A stretch of 64,000 nucleotides of DNA from Fictibacillus gelatini DSM 15865 (GTDB lineage: Bacteria; Bacillota; Bacilli; Bacillales; Fictibacillaceae), in NCBI RefSeq assembly GCF_000430745.1, contig NZ_AUMP01000002.1, forward strand, positions 350,449 to 414,448, written 5' to 3'. A program made the position numbers and the translations under genes. Shown piece by piece: positions 42,787 through 50,700 of the stretch; within the stretch, counting starts at the first letter, position 1, and every line of letters begins with the position of its first letter. The notes beneath the pieces were generated by a model that worked only from the letters and a program-made list of their open reading frames with translations, searched no databases and was not told where the DNA came from.

Positions 42787-44697
42787 TTATACGTTTGTAG
42801 CCATTGTTTTCTCTTGATCTTTGCTTAACCATTCCTCACCAAATGAATATATCTTTTCAATATTAATTTGGTGCCATAACATGAAGATTAATACGGTCCA
42901 AATTTTCCGGCTGTAGTCCCCTTTTCCTCTGCAATGGTCGTCTAGTAAACCAAGAATGATATTTTTATCAAGATAACGATCTGTCTCACTTGACTTAATG
43001 AGATTTACAGCCCAGTCATGAATTTCATTTTTTAACCAATGGCGAATCGGAACAGGGAAACCAAGTTTTCTGCGATAAAGCACGGAATCAGGAACGATGC
43101 CCTTCATCGCTTCCCGAAGCGCATACTTCGTTGTTCCATTTGTCACAGTAATATCAGGATGAAGCTGCGACGCGACCTTAAACACTTCTTTATCGAGGAA
43201 CGGCACGCGAAGCTCAAGTGAATGAGCCATCGTCATCTTATCGGCTTTGACAAGTATGTCGCCGCGCATCCACGTGTGTATATCAACATATTGCATTTTA
43301 TGAACATCGTGAAGAATTTTCGCCTTTTCATAAAGCGGGCGTGTAACGTTCTGGTAATTAAATGCTTTATTATAGTTTTTTAGAAGCGTGCTCTTCTCTT
43401 CTTCGCTAAACATTTTGGCATTACCAATGTAACGTTCTTCAATGCTCATTGCACCACGTTCAAAGAAACTTTTCCCTTTCATTCCCTCAGGCATAATTTT
43501 AGCAAGAGATGCCAGTCCCTTTTTCAATCCATCAGGCATGTTTTTAAAATAACGAAGGGAATGTGGTTCGTTATAAATATTATATCCTCCAAACAATTCA
43601 TCCGAACCTTCACCTGATAAGACAACGGTAACGTGTTTGCTTGCTTCACGGGCAACAAAATACAATGGCACAAGCGCCGGGTCGGCAACAGGGTCGTCCA
43701 AATGCCAGACAATCTTCGGCAATTCCTTAATGTATTCTTCTGGCTTTACAATATAATGAATGTTCTCCACATTGAGTTCTGCCGCTGTTTGTACAGCCAC
43801 ATCTATTTCACTGAATCCTTCTCGCTCAAATCCGACCGTAAACGTTTTTAATGCCGGATGTAATTCGCTCGCTAAAGCCACAATGGCACTTGAGTCAATC
43901 CCGCCCGACAAAAACGCGCCAACCGGCACATCAGATCGCATATGCATTTTAACGGAATCGCGCATTACGTTGCGAATGTCTTCAATTGCGTCGTTTAATG
44001 GAACAATTTTTGGATAAAAAGTCGGTTCCCAGTACGTTCTTATTTGCATCGCACCGCCGACTTTTTTTGTAAAATAGTGTCCCGGCTCCAATTTTTTAAT
44101 ATGTTTCGTCATCGTCATCGGTTCTGGAACAAACTGATAGGTTAAATAATGGTGAAGGCTTTCAACATCCACCTTTTGATCTTCAGTCGCAAGCACAATA
44201 CTTTTCTTCTCAGATGCACAATAAAGAATTCCATCTTTTTCTAAATAAAAGAATGGTTTTATTCCAAATGGGTCGCGCGCCCCAAATAATTCTTGTTTTT
44301 CTTTGTCCCAAATGAGGAAGCCAAACATTCCGCGGAGCTCTTTAACCGCCGCTTCTCTTTTGTCTGCGTAAAGGGCAAGAATGACTTCAGTGTCAGAAGA
44401 CGTTTTAAAGGTATACCCTTTTGCCTCTAATTCCTGGCGCAATTCGATATAGTTATATATTTCACCATTAAAAATAATCCAATAGCGATCATCTTCATAA
44501 GACAACGGTTGCTTTCCGCTTTCTAAGTCAATAATGCTTAAACGACGAAATCCGAAACGGACATGCTGATCTACAAAATGACCGGAATCATCTGGACCAC
44601 GGTGTGTAATAATATTGGTCATGTTCTTTAATTGGTCTGTTTCCGGTTGTTCGATTGTCTCTGGCTTATCCAGCATATAACCGATAAAACCACACAT
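42787..44697 (-). CDS. asnB: Asparagine synthetase (glutamine-hydrolysing)
   Basis: 636 residues. MCGFIGYM exposes the catalytic Cys2 of the class II glutaminase (residues 1-~210); the synthetase domain has the PP-loop LSGGIDSSA and GSDELFGGY. Makes asparagine from aspartate, glutamine and ATP. AGGAGG precedes the start. No T-box leader seen in the 185 bases upstream. Confidence 0.95.
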   Translation of the reverse strand: MCGFIGYMLDKPETIEQPETDQLKNMTNIITHRGPDDSGHFVDQHVRFGFRRLSIIDLESGKQPLSYEDDRYWIIFNGEIYNYIELRQELEAKGYTFKTSSDTEVILALYADKREAAVKELRGMFGFLIWDKEKQELFGARDPFGIKPFFYLEKDGILYCASEKKSIVLATEDQKVDVESLHHYLTYQFVPEPMTMTKHIKKLEPGHYFTKKVGGAMQIRTYWEPTFYPKIVPLNDAIEDIRNVMRDSVKMHMRSDVPVGAFLSGGIDSSAIVALASELHPALKTFTVGFEREGFSEIDVAVQTAAELNVENIHYIVKPEEYIKELPKIVWHLDDPVADPALVPLYFVAREASKHVTVVLSGEGSDELFGGYNIYNEPHSLRYFKNMPDGLKKGLASLAKIMPEGMKGKSFFERGAMSIEERYIGNAKMFSEEEKSTLLKNYNKAFNYQNVTRPLYEKAKILHDVHKMQYVDIHTWMRGDILVKADKMTMAHSLELRVPFLDKEVFKVASQLHPDITVTNGTTKYALREAMKGIVPDSVLYRRKLGFPVPIRHWLKNEIHDWAVNLIKSSETDRYLDKNIILGLLDDHCRGKGDYSRKIWTVLIFMLWHQINIEKIYSFGEEWLSKDQEKTMATNV

Positions 44698-44882
44698 AAT
44701 TTACTGCCTCCTATTTACCTTTTCAATCGTGTCAATCTATTTCCTTTATGTCCTAATCATTAAAGTCAAAATCAACATATTTCATTATAACGTGTGTTGA
44801 GAGTGTTAACTACTATTTTCACTATAATTATATAAAAAACATTGCGGCTTGTATTTTTGCAGTAAAAGTGTGGTTAAATGGG

Positions 44883-46265
44883 CTAAACTAAATTTTCCGG
44901 TTTTAACGCTTTTTCCGCTTCCTCTTTTGTCACATAGCCTTTTTCGATTGCTACTTCCTTGACAGTCTTTCCTTCTCTGAAGCTTTCTTTCGCTACTTCT
45001 GCCGCTTTTTCATAACCGATATATGGGTTAAGGGCAGTTGCGATCGCACTGTTTTGTTCCAAAAGCTCTTTAATTCGTTCTTCATTCGCTTTAAGACCTT
45101 TTAAACATCGTTCAGTAAAGCCATTCATTCCATTCGATAAAATCGTAATCGATGAAAGAACGTTAAATGCAATTACTGGCATCATGACATTAATTTCAAG
45201 CTGGCTGCCGATTCCAGCCGTCGCCACGCACGCATCGTTTCCAATGACCTGGGCTGAGATCATATACACGTTTTCTAAAATAACCGGATTCACTTTTCCA
45301 GGCATAATGGACGACCCTGGTTGAACGGCTGGAAGCGTTAATTCAGCAATGCCTGTTCGCGGACCGGAACTTAATAAGCGCAAGTCACTGGAGATTTTGA
45401 TGAGATGAATCGCAAGCTCTTTTAAATGGCTGCTTATTTGAATGGCGGCTCCTGTATTTTGCATAAATGTAAAACGGTTAGAAGGCGGCGTAAATGGCAA
45501 TCCTGTTCTTCTAGCAATTTCATTAATGGCGCGCCGTGCATAATCGGGATGGGCATTAATCCCCGTTCCAACCGCATTGCCACCCAGTCCAATTTCATAT
45601 ACAAAACTTTCTGCTTGCTTCAATGATGTCAAGACTTGTGAAAGCGTCCCGGCATATCCGCCAAACATACTTCCTAGACGCATCGGAACGGCATCTTGCA
45701 AGTGGGTTCTCCCGGATTTAACGATTCGATGAAACTGTTTTTCTTTCTCTTTTAATGCATCTATTGTTTTTTCGATAGAAGGATAAAGGGTGCGATGGAG
45801 CTCTTCGGCTATGGCTATGTTCATTGCGACATGGATCGTATCATTCGTCGATTGGGCCATATTGACATGGTCATTCGGATGAATGATGCTCCAATCTCCC
45901 TTTTCTCCTCCTAATAGCTCTACAGCCCGGCTTGCAATGACTTCGTTCGCATTCATATTTTGCGAAGTCCCTGCTCCTGCCTGGTACGCATCTACGACAA
46001 ATTGGTCATGAAGCTTTCCATCTATGATTTCTTCAGCCGCTTGAATAATCGCGTCCGCCTTTTGTTTATCCAGAACTCCGCAATCTCTGTTGGCGACAGC
46101 TGCACTTGCTTTAATAATTGCTTGAGCGCGAATAAACGAACCTGGCAGGTGGAGTGAACTGATTTGGAAATTTTCAACGGCTCTCTGTGTTTGTGCCCCG
46201 TAATATGCATTTGCTGGAACTTTTACTTCACCAAGGGTGTCTTTTGCTATTCGATATTCGGACAT
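44883..46265 (-). CDS. Aspartase/fumarase superfamily lyase
   Basis: 460 residues. GSSIMPGKVNPVI is the superfamily catalytic loop; SGRTHLQDAVP and HPNDHVNMAQSTND (typical of this superfamily) are also present. NPVI resembles aspartate ammonia-lyase, whereas class II fumarases usually read NPTQ; GRTHLQD resembles fumarase. Aspartase is my preferred reading, but substrate is not settled by sequence. GGAGAG precedes the start. Confidence 0.85.
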   Translation of the reverse strand: MSEYRIAKDTLGEVKVPANAYYGAQTQRAVENFQISSLHLPGSFIRAQAIIKASAAVANRDCGVLDKQKADAIIQAAEEIIDGKLHDQFVVDAYQAGAGTSQNMNANEVIASRAVELLGGEKGDWSIIHPNDHVNMAQSTNDTIHVAMNIAIAEELHRTLYPSIEKTIDALKEKEKQFHRIVKSGRTHLQDAVPMRLGSMFGGYAGTLSQVLTSLKQAESFVYEIGLGGNAVGTGINAHPDYARRAINEIARRTGLPFTPPSNRFTFMQNTGAAIQISSHLKELAIHLIKISSDLRLLSSGPRTGIAELTLPAVQPGSSIMPGKVNPVILENVYMISAQVIGNDACVATAGIGSQLEINVMMPVIAFNVLSSITILSNGMNGFTERCLKGLKANEERIKELLEQNSAIATALNPYIGYEKAAEVAKESFREGKTVKEVAIEKGYVTKEEAEKALKPENLV

Positions 46266-46337
46266 ATGCTACTCTCCTCTTTTCATTTTTAATGTCTTCT
46301 CCATTTTTCTTATTCCCTATTTTTAAAAATTATCATC

Positions 46338-46374
46338 CAAAAAAATATCCCCGCTTTATTCCGGGGATCTTGCA
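46338..46374 (-). terminator. Terminator overlapping the end of the 85-aa gene
   Basis: ATCCCCG / CGGGGAT stem followed by ATTTTTTTGG; the stop codon lies in its loop. Confidence 0.85.
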
Positions 46375-46613
46375 TGCCTTTTATGTATGGAAATGACGGT
46401 CGCAGGAGGCTTGTTTACAAATCGGTGTTCCGTTCGAAACCCGGCCTTTTTCTGTTTTAAAAACGTAGCTTTTGAAATTGGCCGCGGAGTTGACCAGGCA
46501 ATTGATTCGGGTTTTCTCCATGAGTCATGTGTAATAAGTTCGGTTTTATAATAATAACAATTGCCACTTATATACTCCTCACATATATAAAGTACAGTAT
46601 GACGATTGTGCAT
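46356..46613 (-). CDS. Hypothetical small basic protein
   Basis: 85 residues, beginning MHNRHTVLYICEEYISGNCY, basic with scattered His and Trp. GGAGAG lies 6 bases before ATG 46613 and a terminator overlaps its stop. I do not recognise it. Confidence 0.55.
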   Translation of the reverse strand: MHNRHTVLYICEEYISGNCYYYKTELITHDSWRKPESIAWSTPRPISKATFLKQKKAGFRTEHRFVNKPPATVISIHKRHARSPE

Positions 46614-46689
46614 TGCTTTCTCTCCAATTTTTTCTTTAGAATTCCATTTTTTTCTTTAGTATTCCATACAGGTAACGCAAGTATTCATA

Positions 46690-46722
46690 GGAAAGAGCTT
46701 GAGGTGCCAACTCAAGCCCTTC
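46690..46722 (-). terminator. Terminator of the Gly/Tyr-rich gene
   Basis: GGGCTTGAG / CTCAAGCTC followed by TTTCC on the minus strand. Confidence 0.75.
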
Positions 46723-46725
46723 GCT

Positions 46726-46908
46726 TTATCTTGTCGTCCACCACCAGAATCCACAGACGACGAGAATAATAAATAAGATGACGGCAATTGCCCATCCAGC
46801 CCATGCAAACGCCCAGGTCCACCAGCTGCCTCCACCGCCATAGCCGTAACCATATCCATAGCCGCCATAACCGCCATAACCGCCATAGCCAAATCCACCA
46901 TAGGCCAT
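46726..46908 (-). CDS. YjcZ-type sporulation protein, Gly/Tyr-rich
   Basis: 60 residues: Gly/Tyr N-terminus (AYGGFGYGGYGGYGGYGYG), then Trp-rich membrane segment (AWAGWAIAVILFIILVVCGF) and WWWTTR. The reverse domain order of the 42-aa YjcZ-type protein at 26.7 kb. AAGGAGG lies 9 bases before ATG 46908. Confidence 0.75.
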   Translation of the reverse strand: MAYGGFGYGGYGGYGGYGYGYGYGGGGSWWTWAFAWAGWAIAVILFIILVVCGFWWWTTR

Positions 46909-47007
46909 TTTCTGCAACCTCCTTCTTTCACTAAACATGCTTTCTCCATATTAAAATATGTAATGATGGGGAAATGCGGAATAGAGGCAAAAGCGGATTT
47001 TCAAGCA

Positions 47008-47045
47008 AAAGAGCCATTAGAATGGATGATCTAATGGCTCTTCTC
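47008..47045. terminator. Stem-loop upstream of the Gly/Tyr-rich gene
   Basis: AGAGCCATTAGA / TCTAATGGCTCTT; reads as a terminator on both strands though no gene clearly ends here. Confidence 0.6.
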
Positions 47046-47149
47046 CTTATGTGTTGATGTTTTTCCCGACAATGCCCGTCTTTCTGGCTGTACCTTCTTG
47101 CGATCCCTGTCATTTTCGTTTTCTCAAGCCCGGCTATAGTGGGATTATT

Positions 47150-47337
47150 GGTTACGTTAATTTTTTACAATACTTTGTCATTTCACTTCACTAGCTCAGT
47201 GGGTGCTATTGCTTACGATGCTTTGTCATTTTCGCCTCACTCATTCGGCTCAGTAGATGCTATTGCTTACGATGCCTAGTCATTTTCGCCTCACTCATTC
47301 GGCTCAGTAGATGCTACTGCTTACGATGCCTAGTCAT
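47150..47337 (-). repeat. 54-bp tandem repeat continuing the 3' end of the HEAT-repeat gene
   Basis: About 3.5 copies with a period of exactly 54 bp; repeat starts at 47204, 47258 and 47312, plus a degenerate copy before 47204. On the minus strand each unit is 18 codons and encodes HLLSRMSEAKMTRHRKQ followed by TAG (R or K at one position). The last seven codons of the upstream gene (MTRHRKQ) are the first copy. The 375 bases between the YjcZ-type gene and the HEAT gene hold this repeat and the stem-loop at 47008; no gene is supported. Confidence 0.85.
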
Positions 47338-48447
47338 TTGCTGCCAAACGGAGCCTGCCGCTTCTTCACCGCTTTGAATTCGTTCGAGGGCAATTCTTAC
47401 TTGAAGGCGAACCTCGAATTCCGGATCGTCTTTAGCCTGCTCTAATGCGGGCACTGCCGTTTCATCTCCAACTTCAAATAAGAAGCGGGCTGCACGCCAA
47501 CGGACAAGTTTATTTTTATCTTCGAGCGCCTCGCACATAGCGGGGATGGCTTTTGGATTCCCGATATCCGATAAACAGTCGCCGGCTGTTCTTCGTACAG
47601 CAACGTTTTTATCTTTTAAAGCGACATAAAGCAACGGAAGTACTGCCTCATCTTCAATCATTCCAAGATAAACAACAGCCAATCTTCGAATCGATGGTTT
47701 CGGATCTTTTAATGCCTGTTTTAAAACCATAATGTCATCAACCGTCGGGTTCATTCTCTCAAGAGCGGCATATCGTGTTTGCCAATCTTCATTCTGCATT
47801 TTTTCCGCTACTTCACTCGTTGAGACCTCTTCATTAGGAGCGGCTTCTCCTTCATGCAGGGTAAATGCTCTCTCTACTAAATGCTGTAAGCGTTTTTCGT
47901 CATAAGCAGCAGAAATTTCATCCGCAACTTCTCTCCCTATTTGTTCCATTGTTCCGTAACGGACCCCTTGTTCTTCCCATTTCCTCTCCATTACGAGATT
48001 AGTTGACGCTTTCTGTGCTTCAAGAGCTGCCTTCATAAAGCGTTCCGGCAGACCGACGCGGACTTCTTCTTGTTCCGTCGTTAACTTGATTTGCATTGGC
48101 AAGCCTCTGAATTTTTGAATGAAAACCGTTATTTCTTCATACTCTTCTTTTTTCTCTTGCTTCGTTTCATCTTCTATTTTAATGGCGGAAGTTTCGCCAA
48201 ACACCTTGCGGACTCCGGCCAGCACTTCTTCCCAATCTGCTTTTGGATGGCGGTCTAACGCAATAAAATCGGCCACATGGTAAATACTTTTCACACCATC
48301 AATTTCAAAGAGCCGTTTAATATAATCCGGTGCATCTGCTATCGTTTCTTTCGTATAGTTATACCTTTCCGTTCCAGGAAGTGTTTCATCAAGGTTTATT
48401 TTCATCGAATTCGGACTTGGGGTTGGTTCGATCGATTTAATTTTCAT
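47314..48447 (-). CDS. CvfC-like conserved virulence factor C family protein with HEAT repeats
   Basis: 377 residues. An N-terminal Nfu/NifU-N-like scaffold domain (KSIEPTPSPNSMKINLDE, ~residues 1-85), a middle domain, and C-terminal HEAT/PBS-type repeats (~215-360; for example VYLGMIEDEAVLPLLYVAL). The layout matches the CvfC family known from Staphylococcus aureus and Bacillus. Function unclear. The last codons are part of the 54-bp repeat. A cyclase gene lies just upstream; four bases separate them. Confidence 0.85.
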   Translation of the reverse strand: MKIKSIEPTPSPNSMKINLDETLPGTERYNYTKETIADAPDYIKRLFEIDGVKSIYHVADFIALDRHPKADWEEVLAGVRKVFGETSAIKIEDETKQEKKEEYEEITVFIQKFRGLPMQIKLTTEQEEVRVGLPERFMKAALEAQKASTNLVMERKWEEQGVRYGTMEQIGREVADEISAAYDEKRLQHLVERAFTLHEGEAAPNEEVSTSEVAEKMQNEDWQTRYAALERMNPTVDDIMVLKQALKDPKPSIRRLAVVYLGMIEDEAVLPLLYVALKDKNVAVRRTAGDCLSDIGNPKAIPAMCEALEDKNKLVRWRAARFLFEVGDETAVPALEQAKDDPEFEVRLQVRIALERIQSGEEAAGSVWQQMTRHRKQ

Positions 48448-48451
48448 GCTT

Positions 48452-49102
48452 TCACTCCTTTTTCAAATAGTTGTTACTTGTGTCCAAAGAACGTAGCACC
48501 GCCCGAACAGGGCTTCCATCCGCACCTTCTAACGGAAGAGGAAGGGCAATTAGTTCATACACTCCTTCATCTATATGATCTAATATTATCCCTTCTAAAA
48601 TAGAAATACCACTCTTATGCAAACTATGATGGGCCGAGAGCTCCTTGCTGTCGAGCGGATCTACCGATGGGACGTCAACTCCAATCAACCGGACTCCTTT
48701 TTCCGCCAAATAAGGAGCAAGATCCGCCCTTAGTGGAGTTATTGCTTCAGGAAATGTTGACCGGTCGCACCACGAACCCGTCTTAAAAAGGAGACGCGGG
48801 ATCCCATTAAGATCAATATTCTCCATATCGCTTGCACCGATACTTTCTTTTCCTGTCATATCTACAATGAGTGCTTTTCCAACAAAAAGACCCGGATCAA
48901 GGTCGATCACCTTTTCTCCTTCATTCGTAAAATGAAACGGAGCATCAATGTGTGTGCCTAAATGAGTACTCATCATAATTTTACCTACATTTACAGATCC
49001 CGACTGTTCTTTCGTCCATGTTAATTCATACTGATAAGGAGTATCTCCGGGCCAACCTGGTGTTGAGCTTCTGAGTGGCTGAGAAATATCATAAAGCTTC
49101 AT
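48452..49102 (-). CDS. Cyclase family protein (kynurenine formamidase-like)
   Basis: 216 residues. STHLGTHIDAPFHF is the cyclase/formamidase metal motif (HxGTHxDAPxHF). A metal-dependent hydrolase of the KynB-like superfamily; without kyn genes nearby the substrate is open. Probably co-transcribed with the CvfC-like gene. Confidence 0.88.
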   Translation of the reverse strand: MKLYDISQPLRSSTPGWPGDTPYQYELTWTKEQSGSVNVGKIMMSTHLGTHIDAPFHFTNEGEKVIDLDPGLFVGKALIVDMTGKESIGASDMENIDLNGIPRLLFKTGSWCDRSTFPEAITPLRADLAPYLAEKGVRLIGVDVPSVDPLDSKELSAHHSLHKSGISILEGIILDHIDEGVYELIALPLPLEGADGSPVRAVLRSLDTSNNYLKKE

Positions 49103-49184
49103 TCAATTCCCTCCATATGCAATTTACGTATCTTATTTATTCATTCTAATTTTCATAGTAATCAAAAAAGAATAATCTATCAAA

Positions 49185-49191
49185 TGACGAA
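49185..49191. promoter_or_regulatory. Possible Spo0A box upstream of sinI
   Basis: TGACGAA matches the Spo0A box core TGNCGAA. In B. subtilis sinI is activated by Spo0A~P. A 7-base match is weak evidence. Confidence 0.3.
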
Positions 49192-49302
49192 TATTGACGG
49201 AAAATTCGAATGATCCCGCAACATATTTTGACAACTTTTACAGTAAAGTGATTGTATACTTTTAGTTGTATTGACAATGATAACAACTTGCCCGTATGGA
49301 CA

Positions 49303-49412
49303 CCCTCTAGCAAAAGGCAAACATGGCTGAAAAGCGTGGGCGCAAAATCACAGGTCTAAAGATTACATAATCTATGACGGCTGGTTTACCTAGAAATAAA
49401 TGTTTAGGAGGG
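49303..49412 (+). promoter_or_regulatory. Cyclic-di-GMP-I (GEMM) riboswitch upstream of sinI
   Basis: The aptamer runs from CTAG (49307) to CTAG (49393). It has AGGCAAAC, a stem capped by a GAAA tetraloop (GCTGAAAAGC), GGGCGCAAA, then TCTAAAG ... CTATGA, resembling an 11-nt GAAA receptor, and closing GGCTGGTTTACC. The order and spacing match the GEMM-I consensus. CCCTCTA (49303-49309) is nearly complementary to the sinI ribosome site TAGGAGGG (49405-49412) and overlaps the outer stem, which would allow translational control. The 315 bases before sinI hold this element and possible promoter parts (TTGACA 49271-49276). Confidence 0.82.
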
Positions 49413-49417
49413 AAAGA

Positions 49418-49540
49418 ATGACAGCTGTTTTAGAAGAACTAGATCAAGAATGGATCGATTTAATTTTAAAAGCGAAAGAAATGAATTTAAGCATTGAGGA
49501 AATTCGTTTATTCTTAAACAAACCTACTATAGAAGGATAA
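49418..49540 (+). CDS. sinI: SinI antirepressor
   Basis: 40 residues, with ELDQEWIDLILKAKEMNLS, then IEEIRLFLNK; this is the SinI dimerisation helix hook that pairs with SinR (B. subtilis SinI has ELDQEWVELMVEAKEANIS). It inactivates SinR and so relieves repression of matrix genes. GGAGGG lies 5 bases before the ATG. A terminator separates it from sinR. Too short for ordinary length cutoffs. Confidence 0.92.
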   Translation: MTAVLEELDQEWIDLILKAKEMNLSIEEIRLFLNKPTIEG

Positions 49541-49555
49541 AGCATTTCTTACAAA

Positions 49556-49586
49556 AGCGGACGTCATAGTGACGTTCGCTTTTTAA
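49556..49586 (+). terminator. Terminator between sinI and sinR
   Basis: AGCGGACGTCA / TGACGTTCGCTTTTT. Confidence 0.9.
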
Positions 49587-49599
49587 CCGAATTTCTCTG

Positions 49600-49629
49600 T
49601 TTACAGCATTGCCGATATACCTGTATAAT
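49600..49629 (+). promoter_or_regulatory. sinR promoter
   Basis: TTTACA (49600-49605), 18 bases, TATAAT (49624-49629). Gives SinR a supply independent of sinI, as in B. subtilis. Confidence 0.75.
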
Positions 49630-49664
49630 AACTATATTAATTTTAGTAAAAAAGAGGGATTGTC

Positions 49665-49991
49665 ATGATTGGTGAGCTAGTAAAAAAGTACCGCGAAGAA
49701 AAAGGCCTTTCCCTTTCAGCATTGGCAGATAAAGCAGGTATCGCCAAATCATACCTCAGTTCCCTGGAGCGCAACATTCAAACCAACCCTTCTGTTCAAT
49801 TGCTTGAAAAATTATCAAAGGTACTTGAAATACCTGTAGAAAATTTACTCAATAAAAAAAAGTCAATTACCACAAGCGAACTTGACGCTGAATGGGCCGA
49901 ACTTGTAAAAGAAGCAATGAACTCTGGAGTAAGCAAAGAACAATTTAAAGAATTTTTAGAGTTCAATAAATGGAAAAATCAACATAATTAA
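49665..49991 (+). CDS. sinR: Biofilm master repressor SinR
   Basis: 108 residues. N-terminal XRE helix-turn-helix (KKYREEKGLSLSALADKAGI, AKSYLSSLERN) and the C-terminal SinI-type helix pair ELDAEWAELVKEAMNSGVS plus EQFKEFLEFNKWK. Represses matrix operons; titrated by SinI. GAGGGA precedes the start. Convergent with the sipW-tasA operon, a probable target. Confidence 0.95.
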   Translation: MIGELVKKYREEKGLSLSALADKAGIAKSYLSSLERNIQTNPSVQLLEKLSKVLEIPVENLLNKKKSITTSELDAEWAELVKEAMNSGVSKEQFKEFLEFNKWKNQHN

Positions 49992-50016
49992 GCCGATGTT
50001 CGACATCGGCTTTAGT
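49991..50016. terminator. Bidirectional terminator of sinR and the sipW operon
   Basis: AAGCCGATGT / ACATCGGCTTTA. Confidence 0.85.
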
Positions 50017-50638
50017 TATTTATCCTCTTCTTTCCCACGCTTAATTGGGCTTTTTTGTTTGGCTCTGTTTCGAGAACTTTCTTTTTATCAGAGCCAGTCG
50101 AGGCATCCTCTTTTTTTGGTACACTTTTTTGTTCTTTACTATCAGATTCGGCAGCTGGTTGTAATACATCCTCTTGCTTATGAAACCTACCGGACTGTGG
50201 TATCATCTTTTCTTTCTTTTTTTCAACGGTCGCCAAAAGTTTTTCCTTATCAAGCGGAACATAGATCATTTCATCAATATAGTGATTAAAACCTACTAAT
50301 TTATAACGAACTTCAACTGCTTTGCATGAAACCTTTCGATCGATATTCGCTTTTAATGCGGCCCCAGGAGCTAATGTTTTATGTTGATTTTCAAATGTTA
50401 TCGGAATGGGCATATGAGAAATATTTTTAATTGATAATTTTTGCCTGATCGAACAACTTCTATTATATGAAACGTCGCCTTTCTCAATCAATAATAAGTC
50501 ATTGGTTGTCGCATTCCTCAGCTCGCCGCTCGCTTTCGTTTCTGAATGGAACCAGGCATACGTATTTGATTTATTTGCGATCATAGACAGGCAAAATATC
50601 ATAGCTGGAATGCCGATTGCAATCACACGTTTTATCAT
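50012..50638 (-). CDS. Secreted protein with TasA-type signal peptide, TapA-like candidate
   Basis: 208 residues. The signal region ends KSNTYAWFHSETKASGEL, nearly the same as TasA (GTYSWFTSETKASGEI), so SipW should cleave it. The mature part has a two-Cys domain (SYNRSCSIRQ and DRKVSCKAVEV) and a Lys/Glu/Ser-rich disordered tail (~residues 135-208). TapA of B. subtilis also has paired Cys and a KKE-type tail, but sequence identity is not obvious. Start ATG 50638, six bases after GGGAGG. Confidence 0.75.
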   Translation of the reverse strand: MIKRVIAIGIPAMIFCLSMIANKSNTYAWFHSETKASGELRNATTNDLLLIEKGDVSYNRSCSIRQKLSIKNISHMPIPITFENQHKTLAPGAALKANIDRKVSCKAVEVRYKLVGFNHYIDEMIYVPLDKEKLLATVEKKKEKMIPQSGRFHKQEDVLQPAAESDSKEQKSVPKKEDASTGSDKKKVLETEPNKKAQLSVGKKRINN

Positions 50639-50659
50639 GCGCATCCTCCCTTGATGGAA

Positions 50660-50692
50660 TGAAGGCAGCCGAAGAAGCCCGGCTGCCTTTTC
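50660..50692 (-). terminator. Leaky terminator/attenuator after tasA
   Basis: Perfect 9-bp stem AAGGCAGCC / GGCTGCCTT (50662-50670, 50681-50689) but a poor T tract on the minus strand. Would let some transcripts reach the TapA-like gene. Confidence 0.65.
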
Positions 50693-50700
50693 ATTTCTGT

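Noticed and set aside
46931..47113. Open frame MTGIARRYSQKDGHCREKHQ on the minus strand
   Set aside because: It runs through a strong stem-loop into the next gene's ribosome site and has no ribosome site of its own.
47150..47337. CRISPR array
   Set aside because: The whole 54-bp unit is repeated, including what would be the spacer.
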